Positions 34,048-46,507 of a DNA stretch of 64,000 nt are shown piece by piece; the first letter of the stretch is position 1; each line of letters opens with the position of its first letter. The DNA comes from Chalciporus piperatus (taxonomy: Eukaryota; Basidiomycota; Agaricomycetes; Boletales; Boletaceae): positions 23,162-87,161 of the forward strand of contig JBBPTG010000108.1 of assembly GCA_038093975.1 (NCBI GenBank). Direction: 5' to 3'. The translations under genes were made by a program, and so were the position numbers. A model generated the notes under the pieces. It was not told where the DNA came from. It was given only the letters and a program-made list of their open reading frames with translations, and did no database searches.

Positions 34048-35984
34048 TCATCTTCTCGATTTTCCCATGGCTCTAATCCTGTCCAGTTCCATGTACCGGG
34101 ATTTGATAGCCGCCGGAGGCAACCTTTGAGGGACATCAGGGTCTTCCTCATTGGGGATATACGTCGAGGCAAGCAGGAGCTTCATGATGCTTTGGGCATT
34201 AAGAAGTCCTCTTCCACGGTGATAACTGACAACGTTCAGTATATGCTATCGGAACAACAACATATGAGCTCCTGAATCAATGGAGGAAAAAACAGGCATA
34301 CCCTGTTGTTGTCACGTTTGGCTACCCGGTCGCGGAAATCGTGCAACGGCTCAACGGCTTTCCTGTCGTCACCCATCTGGAGAATGTGGATACGGAACAT
34401 ATGGGATTGCACGCGTTGCTGGTCAAGTTGTTGAGAAAAGCGGATGATTTTGTCGAATAGGTCTTGGGTATCGGCTGGGCAAGTTCACGGGTTAGTCCCA
34501 TTGCAGTAGTCCGGGAAAGAAGTGCGCTCACTTGCAATACCGTCGGTGATAATCAGGAAATTTAAGGGCTGTGCGGTCTGTTGCACAAGTGGAAGTCCGT
34601 CAAGGAATACTTGCATCGCCTTCGCGCCCATTGCCTTGTTTGCTGTAGGTTCTGTTAGTATTCGGACGACGGTGCCATGTTAAATGAACCTAACCATTCC
34701 AGATGGCGACGGAATTGAGGAGCCCATTAAATTCCTCTCGAGTCTGAGACCGATGAGCGGGAGGTAATCGAGAAGGAAATAAAAGCCTTACCCTGACTCC
34801 TCGACGGACGTCCGGGTGATGCAAAAACCCGACGTTCGCGCCTTGCCAATTCCTATCCCATGACAGTATGTCAGCGAGACCCGCAAGTGCGTCTCGGGTT
34901 TGTGACCATCGGCATTGCATCTATAGCGCATCGCGGTGAGCCTAACATGCCGAGTACAAGTAGGAAAGAACGATATTCACAGAAAGGGAGTCATCGATCA
35001 ATATGAAACAATAGGACCGACTGAAATCATGCATGATTAACCGCTGGACGGTCGAGTAACCATGAAAACATACACGAGGTGCTCGAATTGAATGCTTTCT
35101 AGTTTGTTGAGCATGATAGGTCGGAGACGTGGAGGGTTACTAGGAACGTCGACCCAGTCGCCTCCTGGGCTATCCGACTTAGAGCTGTATGAGGGCGGGT
35201 CAATTGGGTCCTTCTTCTCGTCGCTCGAACCAGGTATGACTCTGGTGGGAATAAGGGTAGAGATCAGGGGAACAGGACAATAACTCACCGAGGCTTTTCA
35301 ACGGGACGGAAAACCTCCCTGCCCTGGGGTGGAAGTTTGGGAGTGTCCACAACAGAAGGATGATTGATGGGGCTGTGTGTGTCCGGAAATGATGTACTGG
35401 CTTGGCGGAGCGGACTCCGCATGGGGACACGTGTACGCTCCTTGAATGGGCTAGACATCGGGGTGTCGACAACTTCCGAAAAATCCCATCGGAGGCTCAT
35501 GGCACAAACGAGCACCTCATACTCGAGGACCTAGACGATACGTTAGACGAGTGCGTGGAACCCGGTATAGTGTGAGACAAAAAAGAATCGAACGTACGAC
35601 GTGTTTCCTGCCCAGACAGTCTATGATCTGTGCACCACCAATGGATAGGTGGCTCGTTGTTCCAATCTCTGTACCGCGCGATTAGGGCGAGGGTACACTT
35701 AGACTCTGGAATGGCTACGCACGCATTTCCCCCTATAAGATTAAATTATCAGATTATCGCGTACCGTTTCAAGTCGATGAACCTACGTTGACGAAAGCTC
35801 TGGCGATGTATAAAGAGCCATACTGTCCTTCAAGTGCGGGCACTGCGCACGGAGGAATGTCATTACCTCTTGTTGGAATCTTGAACCAGTTATGATATGG
35901 ATATATCAGCGAGATCAGGATATCGTGGCTTACCCATGAGAGTGGCAGCATCGAATCGTGTGTGACCTCAGAGTCCATGGCCAT
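34048..35984 (-). CDS. DM9-like plus von Willebrand A domain protein, 11 exons
   Basis: No single frame shows this gene. Proposed exons: 35984-35934, 35879-35783, 35668-35598, 35530-35289, 35241-35074, 35020-34981, 34920-34792, 34743-34695, 34642-34532, 34474-34302 and 34245-34048. The total is 1,329 nt with every phase consistent, giving 442 residues. Residues 17-84 resemble a DM9/DUF3421 repeat: WIPTRGNDIPPCAVPALEG, LYIARAFV and GRKHVVLEYEVLVCA. After a Ser/Pro linker, residues 205-400 form a vWA domain. It has the metal site DDSLS (219-223) and NFLIITDG (310-317), and HILQMGDDRKAVEPL near 349-363 matches the usual 'IQIGDD..A...L' of basidiomycete vWA proteins. DM9 domains bind mannose in animals. 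The role here is unknown. The third intron (114 nt) and the last acceptor are the weakest points. Confidence 0.75.
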
Positions 35985-36992
35985 GTCGAAGTAAATCGCA
36001 AATACGCTCGCTCTGGTGGTCTGCTGCAGCGAGGGTCTACTAGGTGATGAAAACTGATGGGGATCCGGAAAGTACAACTTGAACGGAAATGGTCTTCGAA
36101 GTTTGGCTCGTTTTATGGTAAGCAGTTACTCCAAGCCTCTCGCAAGATCACCCCAAAAAGCAGGACTGGCTTCACGACTGGTAGGCGTCGATATGCTCAA
36201 CATTCAAAATCCTCCGGACAGTCAGAATATGGGATGTTCGCATGTCGACGCCCACCCTCAGAATGGTACAGGTCAAACCGACGTTTGGGAGTCTGGACCA
36301 GATACTCAGGCTGTTCCCCACGGTATCGCCAGGACGTGACTTCGTCGTTCCAATGAATTGTCCGCTGGTTCGAAACCAACACGTTATGGAAGCTGGGAAA
36401 CCAAACCATGATCACACCACACGAGGCGCCTCGTACGAAACCCTTGACCCATCCACCGCCACGAGGCATCGTCGAGGTCCGGCAAACGACTGGCAACACA
36501 TCTGGAACAACAACGAGGCCCAACAACGCACATCAAGAATGTAGGGAAATGGGAAGGCGTAAACTTTATCTAATCGATCGTACTCATGTGACGGAAACCG
36601 GGCAGCACAAGAAGCAGCACGTTCATAGCTCGCTTGCCGACTTGTGCAACACATTGCTTGGCCTGTGGAATGTTCTGTGATGCGAGGGGAACTATGGCCT
36701 CATGGTGATGGCGTCCAGATCCAGACCTAGCTCCGTCTAGTCTCTGTGGTCGGCGAACTAGTTCGTGAATGGATTGTCATATAGATATGGTGAGCATGTG
36801 CCAATCGAGGGTAGGTGATGTGAGTGAGTCCCATCGTGCGTTCTCTCTAACCTCTTCTCCCACCACCACGCTGTGAGTTCTAGTGCCCCCTGTTTTTACG
36901 ATGAACCTGACAGCTAACGCATATCACAGTATATTCCAAACGATCACCGACTGAGGGTACCACACGGCGTCGTTAGGCCCGTCTTGTCAGGG
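35985..36992. other. Divergent intergenic region, no gene seen
   Basis: About 1 kb between the divergent DM9-vWA (minus) and HET (plus) genes. Frames here are shadows. It should contain both promoters; no specific element recognised. Confidence 0.45.
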
Positions 36993-39301
36993 ATGGATGT
37001 CAGTATTGATATTGGTCTACAAGACAGCTTCGCTAAAAACTTTACTTTCCTCAGGATTCTCAATCAGATGGCCGAGATTTCGCAGCAGATGTCAGACGTT
37101 ATGTGGACGACTTCCTTATCCCCAAGTATACCAAGGACATGCCGTTCAGGCTGATCGATACGTACACCGGACTCATCGTCGAGCAATCAGAGATCGTCGC
37201 TCTGCTCAAGCTGAGGAGAGACTACAGGACAAGGCTCCAAGAAGCAGTTGAGGAAGCAGAAGAGCTTTCTATTCTGATTGGCGAAGATGCCAGAGCCGAA
37301 CGCACCAAGCTCGTTCTTCTAGATGCATTCCTTTCCGAATACTTCGCGTTTGCGATGTTCTCCCACCGTTGGCGAGGGCCAGAACCCACACTCGAGGACG
37401 TCAGAAAGTCCCGGGGCGTCTACTACCTGCACCCTAGGGATTTAGACAGGAAAAATCCACAGGCGTTTCAATTCCCGAAGAAGCCGGACGCTTTCCTCTC
37501 TGGCGTGGAGAAGCTCCAGGATTTTTGCTGCGCAGCGGCCAAGTGCGGTTTCCGCTGGGCCTGGTCTGATACGTGCTGTATTAACAAGAAGGACTACGCC
37601 GAAACATCCGAGTCCATCAACTGCATGTTCGTGTGGTATCGCAGCAGCTACCTGACCATCGTGTACCTCGATGACGTTGACGACGTCGAAGATGGACGTT
37701 TACCCGCCATTGAAGAGTTTCGGGGGAACCGATGGTTCGAAAACACAGAGATTCAGAATCCCCTTCCTCCTCGACCTTCCCCTTCTTCGTCTTCAACCTC
37801 ATCTCTCGGATCCGAATCGTCTTCTTCCATCTACCACGGAAGCCTCGAGACGTCAGATTTCTATTCCCTCTACGATCGTCTCAACGATCCGACATCTTCC
37901 CACCCCAAACTTCAAACCATGAGGCTCGACTCTCAAGTGGATTACCCACAATTAAAACGTCATATCGATGACAACTTCCCTGGAGAAGAGGATAGCGAAA
38001 ATCGCGGTAGATATCGGAATCTTCCTATTTGGGTCACGAGAGGCTGGACCTTACAGGAGATGGTCGCTTCCAGACGCCTTCGCTTTTACAGCAAAAGATG
38101 GGCTTTGCTGGAGGAAGCTGATGATCGAGATACCGACGAGGCAGAGGAGAAGTTCTTCGTTCCTGCATTTAGGTACAGAGCTCGGCTCGTCGACCACCGC
38201 GACAATCCGATTTGGTACAATGCGCTACGCAACACGACCGGCGTTCCCAGAGAGGATCTGGTGAACTTCAAACCTGGGACGGGACAGGTTAGGTCGAGAT
38301 TGCTCTGGGCGGCGAAGAGAGCAACTACAAAAATAGAAGACATGGCTTATTGTCTTCTCGGTATTTTCGACGTCAGCCTACCAGCCATGTACGGGGAAGG
38401 TCACCGTGCGTTCTTCCGTTTGCAAGAGGAGCTCATGAAACGCACCGGCGACGTCTCCCTCTTCGACTGGTGTGGTCGTGGCTCTCACGTCAACTCTTTC
38501 CTCGCTCATGGTCCAGACTGCTTCATCGCACGCGACCTCCCCCCACCCATGCTTGACGACACGTCTGACTCCCCATTCTGGATGGTGGTGAAAGTACTTT
38601 GCAGGCTCCTCGGTACCGTCTGGACCGGCGTCAAAGCTGCGGCTGAGATGCTCATGGAGCAGATCAAAGATATCATGAAGTCGCCGCCTCCAGGATACTC
38701 CCTCATCAACGGAGAGTTGAATCTCTCTTTGTTCGAACATCAGGTCAAAAAATGCGAATTCCTGGAAGAATCGTCGTCGACTGGCATTTATTACTACCGA
38801 CTCACCGCTCAAGGTGTGGCACCCACCACAATCATCTTATCATCACCTTCTTCCAATCTGTTGCTCAATCCGAAACGATACCATCTCTGTCGTGCATGGG
38901 ATCGGTACACTCGGAACGCGTTCGAGATCCTGGGTGACTTTGTGCGGTATTTATTCCAGGATGCAATGGGGGAGCTTTGGAAGAAACTTACTGACGGCGA
39001 TGAACCTCCGCAAGGTGACGGTGAGTCGTCTCCTTTACCTAAATTTCGTTCGACAAATGCTCACTATGCTAAAGATACAAAGGAAGAGGATCTCGACCCT
39101 GCAGAACAAAAATTGAAAGCGGAGATGAAGCGGAAGCGGGAAGAGGTGCTCACGTTCTTCGACAACCAATTCCCGGTGTACCTGGTGCTGGTCGAGAATC
39201 ATCATCGGGTCAGGTTGAGTACGGTGGACAGGGTGGTGACGAGTTATACGGAGGCGAAATTTGATTTCACTTTGCCTGTGGTGACGCGGTTGATCATGTA
39301 A
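36993..39301 (+). CDS. HET-domain protein (heterokaryon-incompatibility type)
   Basis: Exon 1 is only two codons (36993-36998, donor GTCAGT). Exon 2 runs 37055-39301; together 750 residues. A 54-nt in-frame intron (39021-39074) may also be removed. HET motifs are present: FAMFSHRWRG near residue 100, FRWAWSDTCCINK near 170, ESINCMFVWYRSSYLTIVYL, TRGWTLQEMVA near 327 and EDMAYCLLGIFDVSLP near 430. HET domains trigger cell death on contact with non-self in filamentous fungi. Between the WF of RWFEN and the RGWTLQE motif, usually adjacent, sits an insert of about 100 residues that is Ser/Pro-rich. Two hydrophobic runs (MVVKVLCRLLGTVWTGV) lie downstream. No NACHT or WD40 partner domain is fused. 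Confidence 0.88.
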
Positions 39302-39950
39302 CCCAGACTGGGATACAGCTTTGCTTTTAGTGGGGATTTTATCGCCGCTACTTCATGTTGAGTAGAATACGATAGGTGCTTTCTAAATCGACCTTGGTCC
39401 CTTCATCCCATATTCGAATAGATACGTAGGGCACGGCGTAGGGTGTAAGTAGCTGCGTCGTGTCTGATCGATCTTGGCACGCACAAACACTCCCAGTGCA
39501 ATTTGCAAGTCAACAAACAGGTTCTGTCAAAAGTGTTTTGTTTTCCAAATGCGTGTCATGTGTGCAGACAAATCGGCCGCGGGGCCTTTTCATTTCTGGT
39601 TCGACCTTATGCCACAAACTTGGTACCTTGCCATGTGCATGAACGTTTGAACTTCAACCCCTTTCAAGTTCCTGCTTCAATGCCCGCCTAGTTGACGCCC
39701 GGGCATATGCGTCGCGGTGAACCAAAGCTCATCATCGCATCTCGGTGCAGATGGCTTGAAATCGTTCGCGATGTTGTCCTTCACTACCGGCACGGGTCAG
39801 TGGGATCTTTTCCAGCCAGACCGTAAATATCTTGCGACGTGAGTGTCCTCCTGTTCCCACATCGGCCTTTCCTTACATTGATTGTTTTATAATTGGGGTG
39901 GTCTCTTGATTTCGCGTCTTGCGCAGCATTTTCTCGTTTCCCCTTTCATC
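39302..39950. other. Intergenic stretch upstream of the protease pair
   Basis: Carries the 3' end of the HET gene and the promoter of the first aspartic protease. No gene or repeat recognised. Confidence 0.45.
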
Positions 39951-41828
39951 ATGCTCGCATCTACGTTATCTCTTAGTTTCTTCGTTCTGCTCTCCCTTGT
40001 AGCTGAAGTACTCGGAGTGGCTCGGCCTGTTGTCCCGGCCGCTGGTCAGTCTGTCGATCTGAAAAGAAGGTCTCGACCGGCTCGCAATGACATGGAATGG
40101 GCTCAGTGGGCAAAAATTCAGAGAGGTGCTGTGATTGCAAAGTATTCGTTGCAGTCAAACCAGAAGAGGGCAGAGGGGGGAAATCTGTAGGCTTTCTCGA
40201 GAGCCAATCTTCGTCCAATAAGTTGCTGACATTAACCCAGCATTGTGAACCAGGGTTATGATTTCAGGTAGGAGAAGTGATGATCAAGTGCAAGCCCTCA
40301 TTGACTCACGCGACCCAGTTTCTACGGTTCATTAACCGTTGGTACGCCACCGTATTCTTTCGATGTCATTCTAGACACAGGTTCCTCGTAAGTGTCTCGG
40401 TGGCGCAAACCTCACTGGTGTCCTTAGCTATCACTAGGGATTTGTGGGTCGCATCCTCGGCCTGTCAGTCGTCATGCGCGGGAACTGGTAACTTTAATTT
40501 TGAAAAATCCTCGACGTTCAAGAGTTTGGGTCGTGATTTCGATGTTACCTACGGTAGCGGTCAAGCGATGGGGACACTTGTTGAAGACGCCGTGCAGATG
40601 GCTGGATTCACTGTGCAGAACCAGCAGCTCGGTGGGTTGTTATGCCTGCAGAGATTACGATGTCATTCGAGTTGTTTCCAGGTTTGGTTACCGCCACTTC
40701 GTCTAATTTTTTACAAAACCCAGTGACGGGGTTGGTTGGCCTTGCATGGCAGTCCCTCGCATCCTCCGGTGCTATGCCATTTTGGCAGGCACTTGCGATT
40801 TCGGGTTCCTGGGATTTACCGCTAATGGCTTTCCAACTTACACGGTATGTTGCAGTAACGAGATGCAGTCAACCTGATGTGCTGAGAACACAAGTTATAA
40901 GAATGATACACATGCCGGGTCTCTGGAGCCTGGAGGATCGTTTACTATGGGTGAGTCTGTTTCGACGCGGAGATGCTTACTCTGACCTTCGTTTCGAAGG
41001 TTACGTCAACGAAACTTTATTCGCGGGCAACATATCCTACCAGGATATACCTGGAGGTCAAGCTTCATATTGGCTTCAAGAAATAACGTGTCAGTCGAAC
41101 TGAATTCTGGTGTCGAATGTTTAACATTCATTCTTCATACCTTGGCAGCAATGACTGTACAAGGGAATTCTATATCTTTACCTGGCGGTTCGGCTTCCTA
41201 TGCTGCCATCGATACCGGTACTACTCTCGTCGCTGGTCCCCCTTCGGGCATTGCAGCTGTCTATGCTCAAATACCTGGCTCATCTCCTGGGACTGGCGAG
41301 TGGGAAGGATTCTATAGCTACCGTGAGTCGCCACTTCCTTGTTACAAAGTACGAGAACTGATAACCCACACAGCTTGCACCCATGAGGTTAATGTGGAGA
41401 TATCATTCGGTGGACCAAGCTGGGCGATTAGTCCCGCAGACTTCCAATTCCAGCCAACGGGACCATCGTCTGATTACTGCTACGGTGCCTTCTTTTCTGT
41501 CCCCACTTCATCGGGCACGCCACCTTGGATCATTGGTGATACATTTTTGGTGAGGACATATGTTCCTGTTTTCTTTCCACCATTGACGTAGTTTTATGAT
41601 TAGAAAAACGTCCACTCGGTCTTCCGCTTTGACCCACCTTCTGTAGGGTTTGCGGCCCTGTCCGAGACGGCTCTTGCGATGAATGGCGCCAATGCGGTGA
41701 TCCCTACCGCCACGCTCGGAGCTAGCGTTGCTTCTGTCACAGCCGGTTCTGCCTCAACGACAACACGCGCGTACAGCGCTGTACTCCTATTTGCCTCTGT
41801 ACTCTCGTGCATGGTGGTGTTTTCGTAA
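39951..41828 (+). CDS. Secreted, probably GPI-anchored pepsin-type aspartic protease (copy 1), 10 exons
   Basis: Exons 39951-40186, 40241-40267, 40319-40387, 40438-40631, 40682-40844, 40895-40950, 41000-41089, 41149-41322, 41374-41549 and 41604-41828 give 469 residues. A signal peptide (LSLSFFVLLSLVAEVLG) and a pro-segment come first. The two active-site Asp motifs are VILDTGSSDLW and AAIDTGTTLVAGP. The C-terminus is a Ser/Thr/Ala-rich linker and a hydrophobic tail (VLLFASVLSCMVVF), as for GPI attachment. So the enzyme should be secreted and held at the membrane or wall. Several exon lengths (27, 69, 194, 163 and 56 nt) are identical to copy 2. A Cys pair follows the first active-site motif (SACQSSC). 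Confidence 0.92.
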
Positions 41829-42441
41829 ACCCATGGTTTCATGGACTTTGGATGTTATGCCGATCTAATGACTCAACTTGGAGGATTGTAGTCAACGCCA
41901 GTGGACAGTCTTAGTCCACTCCGATATATTCTAGTGAAATACGTACTCTAGAGCCTTGCAGCTTACCGCTTCAAGTTGGCAGTGTTCCGCAAGCAGCATT
42001 CTAATCAATCTTGATAGACCGCAGTTCATGCATTAACGCGCGTCGCGGTGGGTATAGCATACTGTTGGGTCCGTCTATCGGCGGCTTGCCTCATAGATAA
42101 GTTGGTCACCAGACTAGTCCCAAGGTAGGAAACGTGCCAAGATGTGACTATTCTTACACTGGAACTCTTACACAGTCCTATCAAACGCCGATCCGGTTGT
42201 GTAAACAATCCGTACACCCCGCAAACGACTGCGGCTGGCAAGGCTCCGCAGTCCATATGTGAGCCGAACGGCACCATGCTCTGTTTAAAGCTGCTTATTT
42301 CAAGTGCAATGATGATCCGCTTGTTCCTGTCCCTTCCCTGTACCCTTCAGGCTGCAAAGCTTCGAACACCCTTGACGACGTGTGCGGTACCAGCTCGAGT
42401 TCAAGCTTGACGTTTGGGATCGAGATTCCGAGGTGCACACA
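41829..42441. other. Spacer between the tandem proteases
   Basis: About 610 bp with no supported frame; presumed terminator of copy 1 and promoter of copy 2. Confidence 0.45.
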
Positions 42442-44360
42442 ATGATACCCAAACTATTGATTCCTTCGACTTTACTTTTGTTTTCATGTCTCGCGCGGGA
42501 GACGCTTGGAGCGCCTACTACGGACTCACGAACCGATGCTACTGATGCTGGACTATCGATACCCTTGTTGAGAAGGAATCCTACGAGTCTTAACGCGACC
42601 GAGCTTGGCCGAATTGCGAAAGGCCAGCGCGACTCTCTGATTGCAAAGTATGGTGGTGGCCAGGCACAGAAGAGAAGCACTGGCGATAATCTGTACGTTC
42701 TCTGTAAATTTCTATACGATGGGTGCTAATCAAGAAGCTAGAATCGTCGATCAGGGGTACGATTCTGGGTGTGTACTGAACGCAAATTTCCCGCACGTTT
42801 TCTGAGTAGGATCACAATGTAGGTACTACGGCTCACTGGCCATCGGGACACCTCCCACTTCGTTCGATGTAGTGTTGGACACGGGATCATCGTAAGTACT
42901 TGACCTCTTTCTATGCGCGCCAGTCTTGAACCGACATGTGGTGGACAGCGATCTCTGGTTAGTCGGGAACACGTGCGGATCTGCGTGTAATGGAATTGCG
43001 ACGTTCAACCCATCTTCATCGTCCACCTTTAACAATCAGTCCTCGCCTTTCGACATTGTCTACGGACAGGGACAGGCAGCAGGTTATGTCGCTGAAGATA
43101 CTGTCCAAATGGCAGGCTTCTCCGTGGCCAGTCAGGCTTTCGGTACGCCTAATCGACCCCGAGGTGATACTTGCTTATTACCCTTTGTTCAGCCGTCGTG
43201 GATACTTTAACACAGAATTTGGTGACTTCACCGGTATCTGGACTCATGGGTTTGGCATGGTCGACTATATCGGTGTCACAGACAACACCATTTTGGGAGA
43301 CTCTGGCCTCTAGTGGAGCTTTGGACTCTGCTTTGTTTTCAGTACAACTTCGGAGGTAAGTCGAACAACGTTTCGTGAAAGCTTAGGAATAAATAATGGC
43401 ATAGATATTCTAATGCGTCTAATCCTCAAGCCCTGGAACCAGGGGGAGAGCTCACCTTCGGTGAGTCTCTGGCACAGTAAAGGTGGATTGCAGACCGTCT
43501 CATTGGATAATAGGGTATACCAACAGCAGCTTGTACACAGGATCGATCGACTATATCGACATCCCCGGTCAACCAAGCTACTGGTACCTACCCCTCACAT
43601 GTAAGCCCACTCGTCCTAGTCAATCTTAGCAAGTACTGATGCGACATCCTCCGACAGCGTTGACAGTACAGGGACAGTCAATGCCGCTGGCTAACTCCCC
43701 CGTCGCTGCGATCGATACCGGCACCACCAACATCGCAGGTCCATTGACCGACATCGAAGCCATCTACGCTCAAATCCCAAACTCTCAGCCGGCTACTGGA
43801 CAATGGCAAGGATATTACCAATACCGTAAGTATCTGTCGTTCCTCATAGGCAACATCATGACATTCCGCTTACCCGCACGTGCATAGCCTGTTCGACCTC
43901 AGTGACCGTGGAATTCTCCTTCGGCGGAAATACCTGGACGATGAGTCCCGCTGACTTTGCGTTTACCGCAATAAGTTCCTCGGAGTGTATTGGTGCGTTC
44001 TTTGAGGCGAACACTGGAAGTGGAGGTTCAAGTTCCGCGCCGTCGTGGATCATCGGTGACGCGTTCCTTGTGAGTTCCCCCTGTTTTCCCTGGATGTTCT
44101 TTAACAGAAATACTGACGATGCAAAGAAAAACGTATACTCTGTCTTCAGGTACAATCCACCCTCCGTCGGTTTTGCAGCGCTCTCAGAGTCTGCGATCGC
44201 TGCAAACGGAGTGAACGGGCCTGTACCTTCGGCGACGATCGGGTCCACCACTGCGCAGGTCACGAATGCGAGCGCCGCCAAGTCCGGGAGGGGTCAGCGT
44301 ACCTCGTCGGTGTTGGGCTTCATTTTGCTCTCCTCATCGGCTCTGTGGCTCTCGCTGTGA
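42442..44360 (+). CDS. Secreted, probably GPI-anchored pepsin-type aspartic protease (copy 2), 10 exons
   Basis: Exons 42442-42692, 42742-42768, 42823-42891, 42949-43142, 43193-43355, 43405-43460, 43514-43600, 43658-43825, 43888-44069 and 44127-44360 give 476 residues. Signal peptide LLIPSTLLLFSCLARETLG; a pro-segment with GRIAKGQRDSLIAKYGGG parallels copy 1. Active-site motifs are VVLDTGSSDLW and AAIDTGTTNIAGP; the tail SSVLGFILLSSSALWLSL suggests a GPI signal. Compared with copy 1, exons 2-6 have the same lengths and all introns fall at the same phases, so the pair arose by tandem duplication. Substrate-binding loops differ clearly (SACQSSC versus NTCGSAC), so specificity may differ. The N-glycosylation motif NAT lies in the pro-segment. 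Confidence 0.93.
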
Positions 44361-44817
44361 TACCTAGACGTGTCACGATTGTTAGAACTCACTCGCCGAA
44401 CGCACAGCCTTGCCAGTGTTCATTTTTGACATTGTATGTGACTTTCTATTAATTATGGAGCAACAAAGACTATTTTACTCTATGGACACTTTTGAATCTG
44501 TTACTTTGTATATCTCATCACCATACTCCCACCCACTATTTAATAGATCATCTCACTGGGACATTGACTATTAAAAATATGTACTTTTTGCTGGTGACAG
44601 GTGTTGGTTGTGTATCTAAAAACGAACCGAGAACAAGAATGCCAGTGGTCCACTCCATGAAGGGATGTTGAATACTACAAAACTACGCATATGAGTGACA
44701 TGTATATGTATATAAGCGTCTCGCTGGTATACGTCCAGAGACAGCAAGTAGGATATCCATGGTACAATTCACATCGCCCAACCATGATGATATATGCTTC
44801 GAGAAAAGGTCCTGTGT
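44361..44817. other. AT-rich convergent intergenic region
   Basis: Between the 3' ends of protease copy 2 and the leucine-rich repeat gene. Positions 44430-44580 are AT-rich compared with the surroundings, in keeping with untranslated and termination sequence. No gene seen. Confidence 0.5.
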
Positions 44818-46507
44818 TCAATCGAAACCATCGATATCAAGATCCATGGCACCGAGATCTACCACTTGGACTACATCCGCCATGTCGACTACATCCTCGT
44901 CCTGCGAAATGCGCGTGACTGGCGATTGTGTTTGGGATTGGAGCTCGGCCAGTGGTATGACCTCGTTCGCGTCCAAGAAATCGAGGCACGTCTGGAGACA
45001 GCCTCTCCACCTAAGCGGAACAGCGCCTCCGATATCCACACCAGCAATCCGCGTCTCCCAAGTGTATCTCTCTGAAGCATGCTTGACGAAAATCCTACCC
45101 TTGTGCTCCGGGTTCGGACACATAGACGTACCCACGCGCGTCTCCGTCCGCTGATCTTCGAGAGTGATGGTGTCGACGGAGAAGCGTTTGCGTGGACGGA
45201 TGATGCCGGGAACACAGTCCATGAGTGTTTTGCGGATGACTGGAGTTATATTCCATTCGTCAGCTAGGGGTATGTCGTAGTAGTCCGCGATGACGGATTG
45301 GGTGCTGGACCCAGATGGGGTCAATAATAAGCGGAAGCATATCTCGGTGAGGGGAGGGACACGTTGGAGGGTAAAGGTGACTGGGGAGACGGTGACCTTG
45401 GTAGATCCTGTCGAAGCCTCTCTGCGCAAGAGGTTATGCCGGGTGGCAGAGCGGCGAGATCTGAGTGGGGACTGGGATGGATTGTGATCGGACCTGGTCT
45501 GGGAGGGCTCTGGAAGGAAACGATTGGGGTTGACGAGGAGCTTCGTGATTGTCATGTCCCGCATTTCCCAAGGGAGATATTCCAGGTGATTATTGGATAT
45601 ATTTAGTTCGCGCAGGTTCGTGAGGCGACAGATGTCGGGGGGTATGGATGTGAGACTGTTACCTCCTTCAAAGTAAACATTAGATTCTTGGTCGTCAATG
45701 CCGAAAAAAAGGTTGGACGTACGAAGGCTGAGAACCGTAAGGTTCGTGACTGTAAAGAGTTGAGGTGGAAGTGATGTAATCAGATTGGTAGCAAGGTAGA
45801 GTTTCAGGACGTGGCGTTCCTTGCCAGAGTCCGTGATCGACTGCGTGCGTTCGAAAGAACGGACTCGTATAGATTCGATGGCGGGTTGAGTGCGGACGCG
45901 CGCCAGCGGCCGTCCCGAGAATAGTGTCTGCTCAGATAGCTCAGGAGTGTTGAAGAACCCTGCCAGGTCACCAATAGAAGCGGATATCGTCTTGAGTTTT
46001 TGGTCGCTGCTCAGAAATAGTGAACAAATGAGACGCTTGTGTGAAGTAATGTTACCTGAGATCAATGGAACCATTGCCGGTATCAAATGGTTTTCGAATT
46101 GCATCATCCCAGATGCGTTCATCTCGATCAAGATACACCGAAGCCCGACGCGATGGAGAACCAAATTCAGGAGAACTGGTACTCATGAAGTCACTTTCCT
46201 GTAAAGAACGCGAATAGCGATCCCCACGGAGCAGACCTACGGAACGCGTGAACGTTCCTGGAGGCGTGCGAGGTGGGGAGTCCATCTTCTTCTCATAATT
46301 TGGGGGACGTTTGACCGCCTTGGTAGAAGCTGCGAACGGATGGGTGAACGGGGCGCTAGAATGTGGAGATGAGTCGAGAAGCCATGGCACGAGATTCGGG
46401 CTGGATGGTGGTGAGGAGTCGACGGGTCCAAAGACTGGCGACGACGAAGGAGAGACGTTCGCGGACGAGACAGGCGACGGGAACATGGACTGCGGTTGAC
46501 GATACAT
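44818..46507 (-). CDS. Leucine-rich repeat protein, 2 exons
   Basis: Exons 46507-46056 and 46009-44818 (46-nt intron) give 547 residues. The N-terminal 150 residues are disordered and Ser/Pro-rich. Leucine-rich repeats occupy roughly residues 215-330: VLKLYLATNLITSLPPQLF, LTVLSLRTSNLF and LRELNISNNHLEYLPWEM. The C-terminal region is ordered: PPLTEICFRLLL, then MCPNPEHKGRIFVKHASER and VPLRWRGCLQTCLDFLD. The Cys-Pro...H and WRGC...C spacing could bind a metal. The combination of LRRs with this C-terminal module looks like an intracellular basidiomycete protein family of unknown function. No signal peptide. The chosen ATG (46507) is the first in the conserved frame after a probable leader. Confidence 0.82.

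Noticed and set aside
34220..34250. An alternative last acceptor (GTCAG, about 34231) for the vWA gene
   Set aside because: It does not keep phase with the preceding exon, whereas GATAG at 34246-34247 does.
35680..35732. An extra exon GGNACVAIPESK in the DM9 region
   Set aside because: Including it leaves the frame out of phase with the conserved EYEVLV end; skipping to the acceptor at 35669 restores it.
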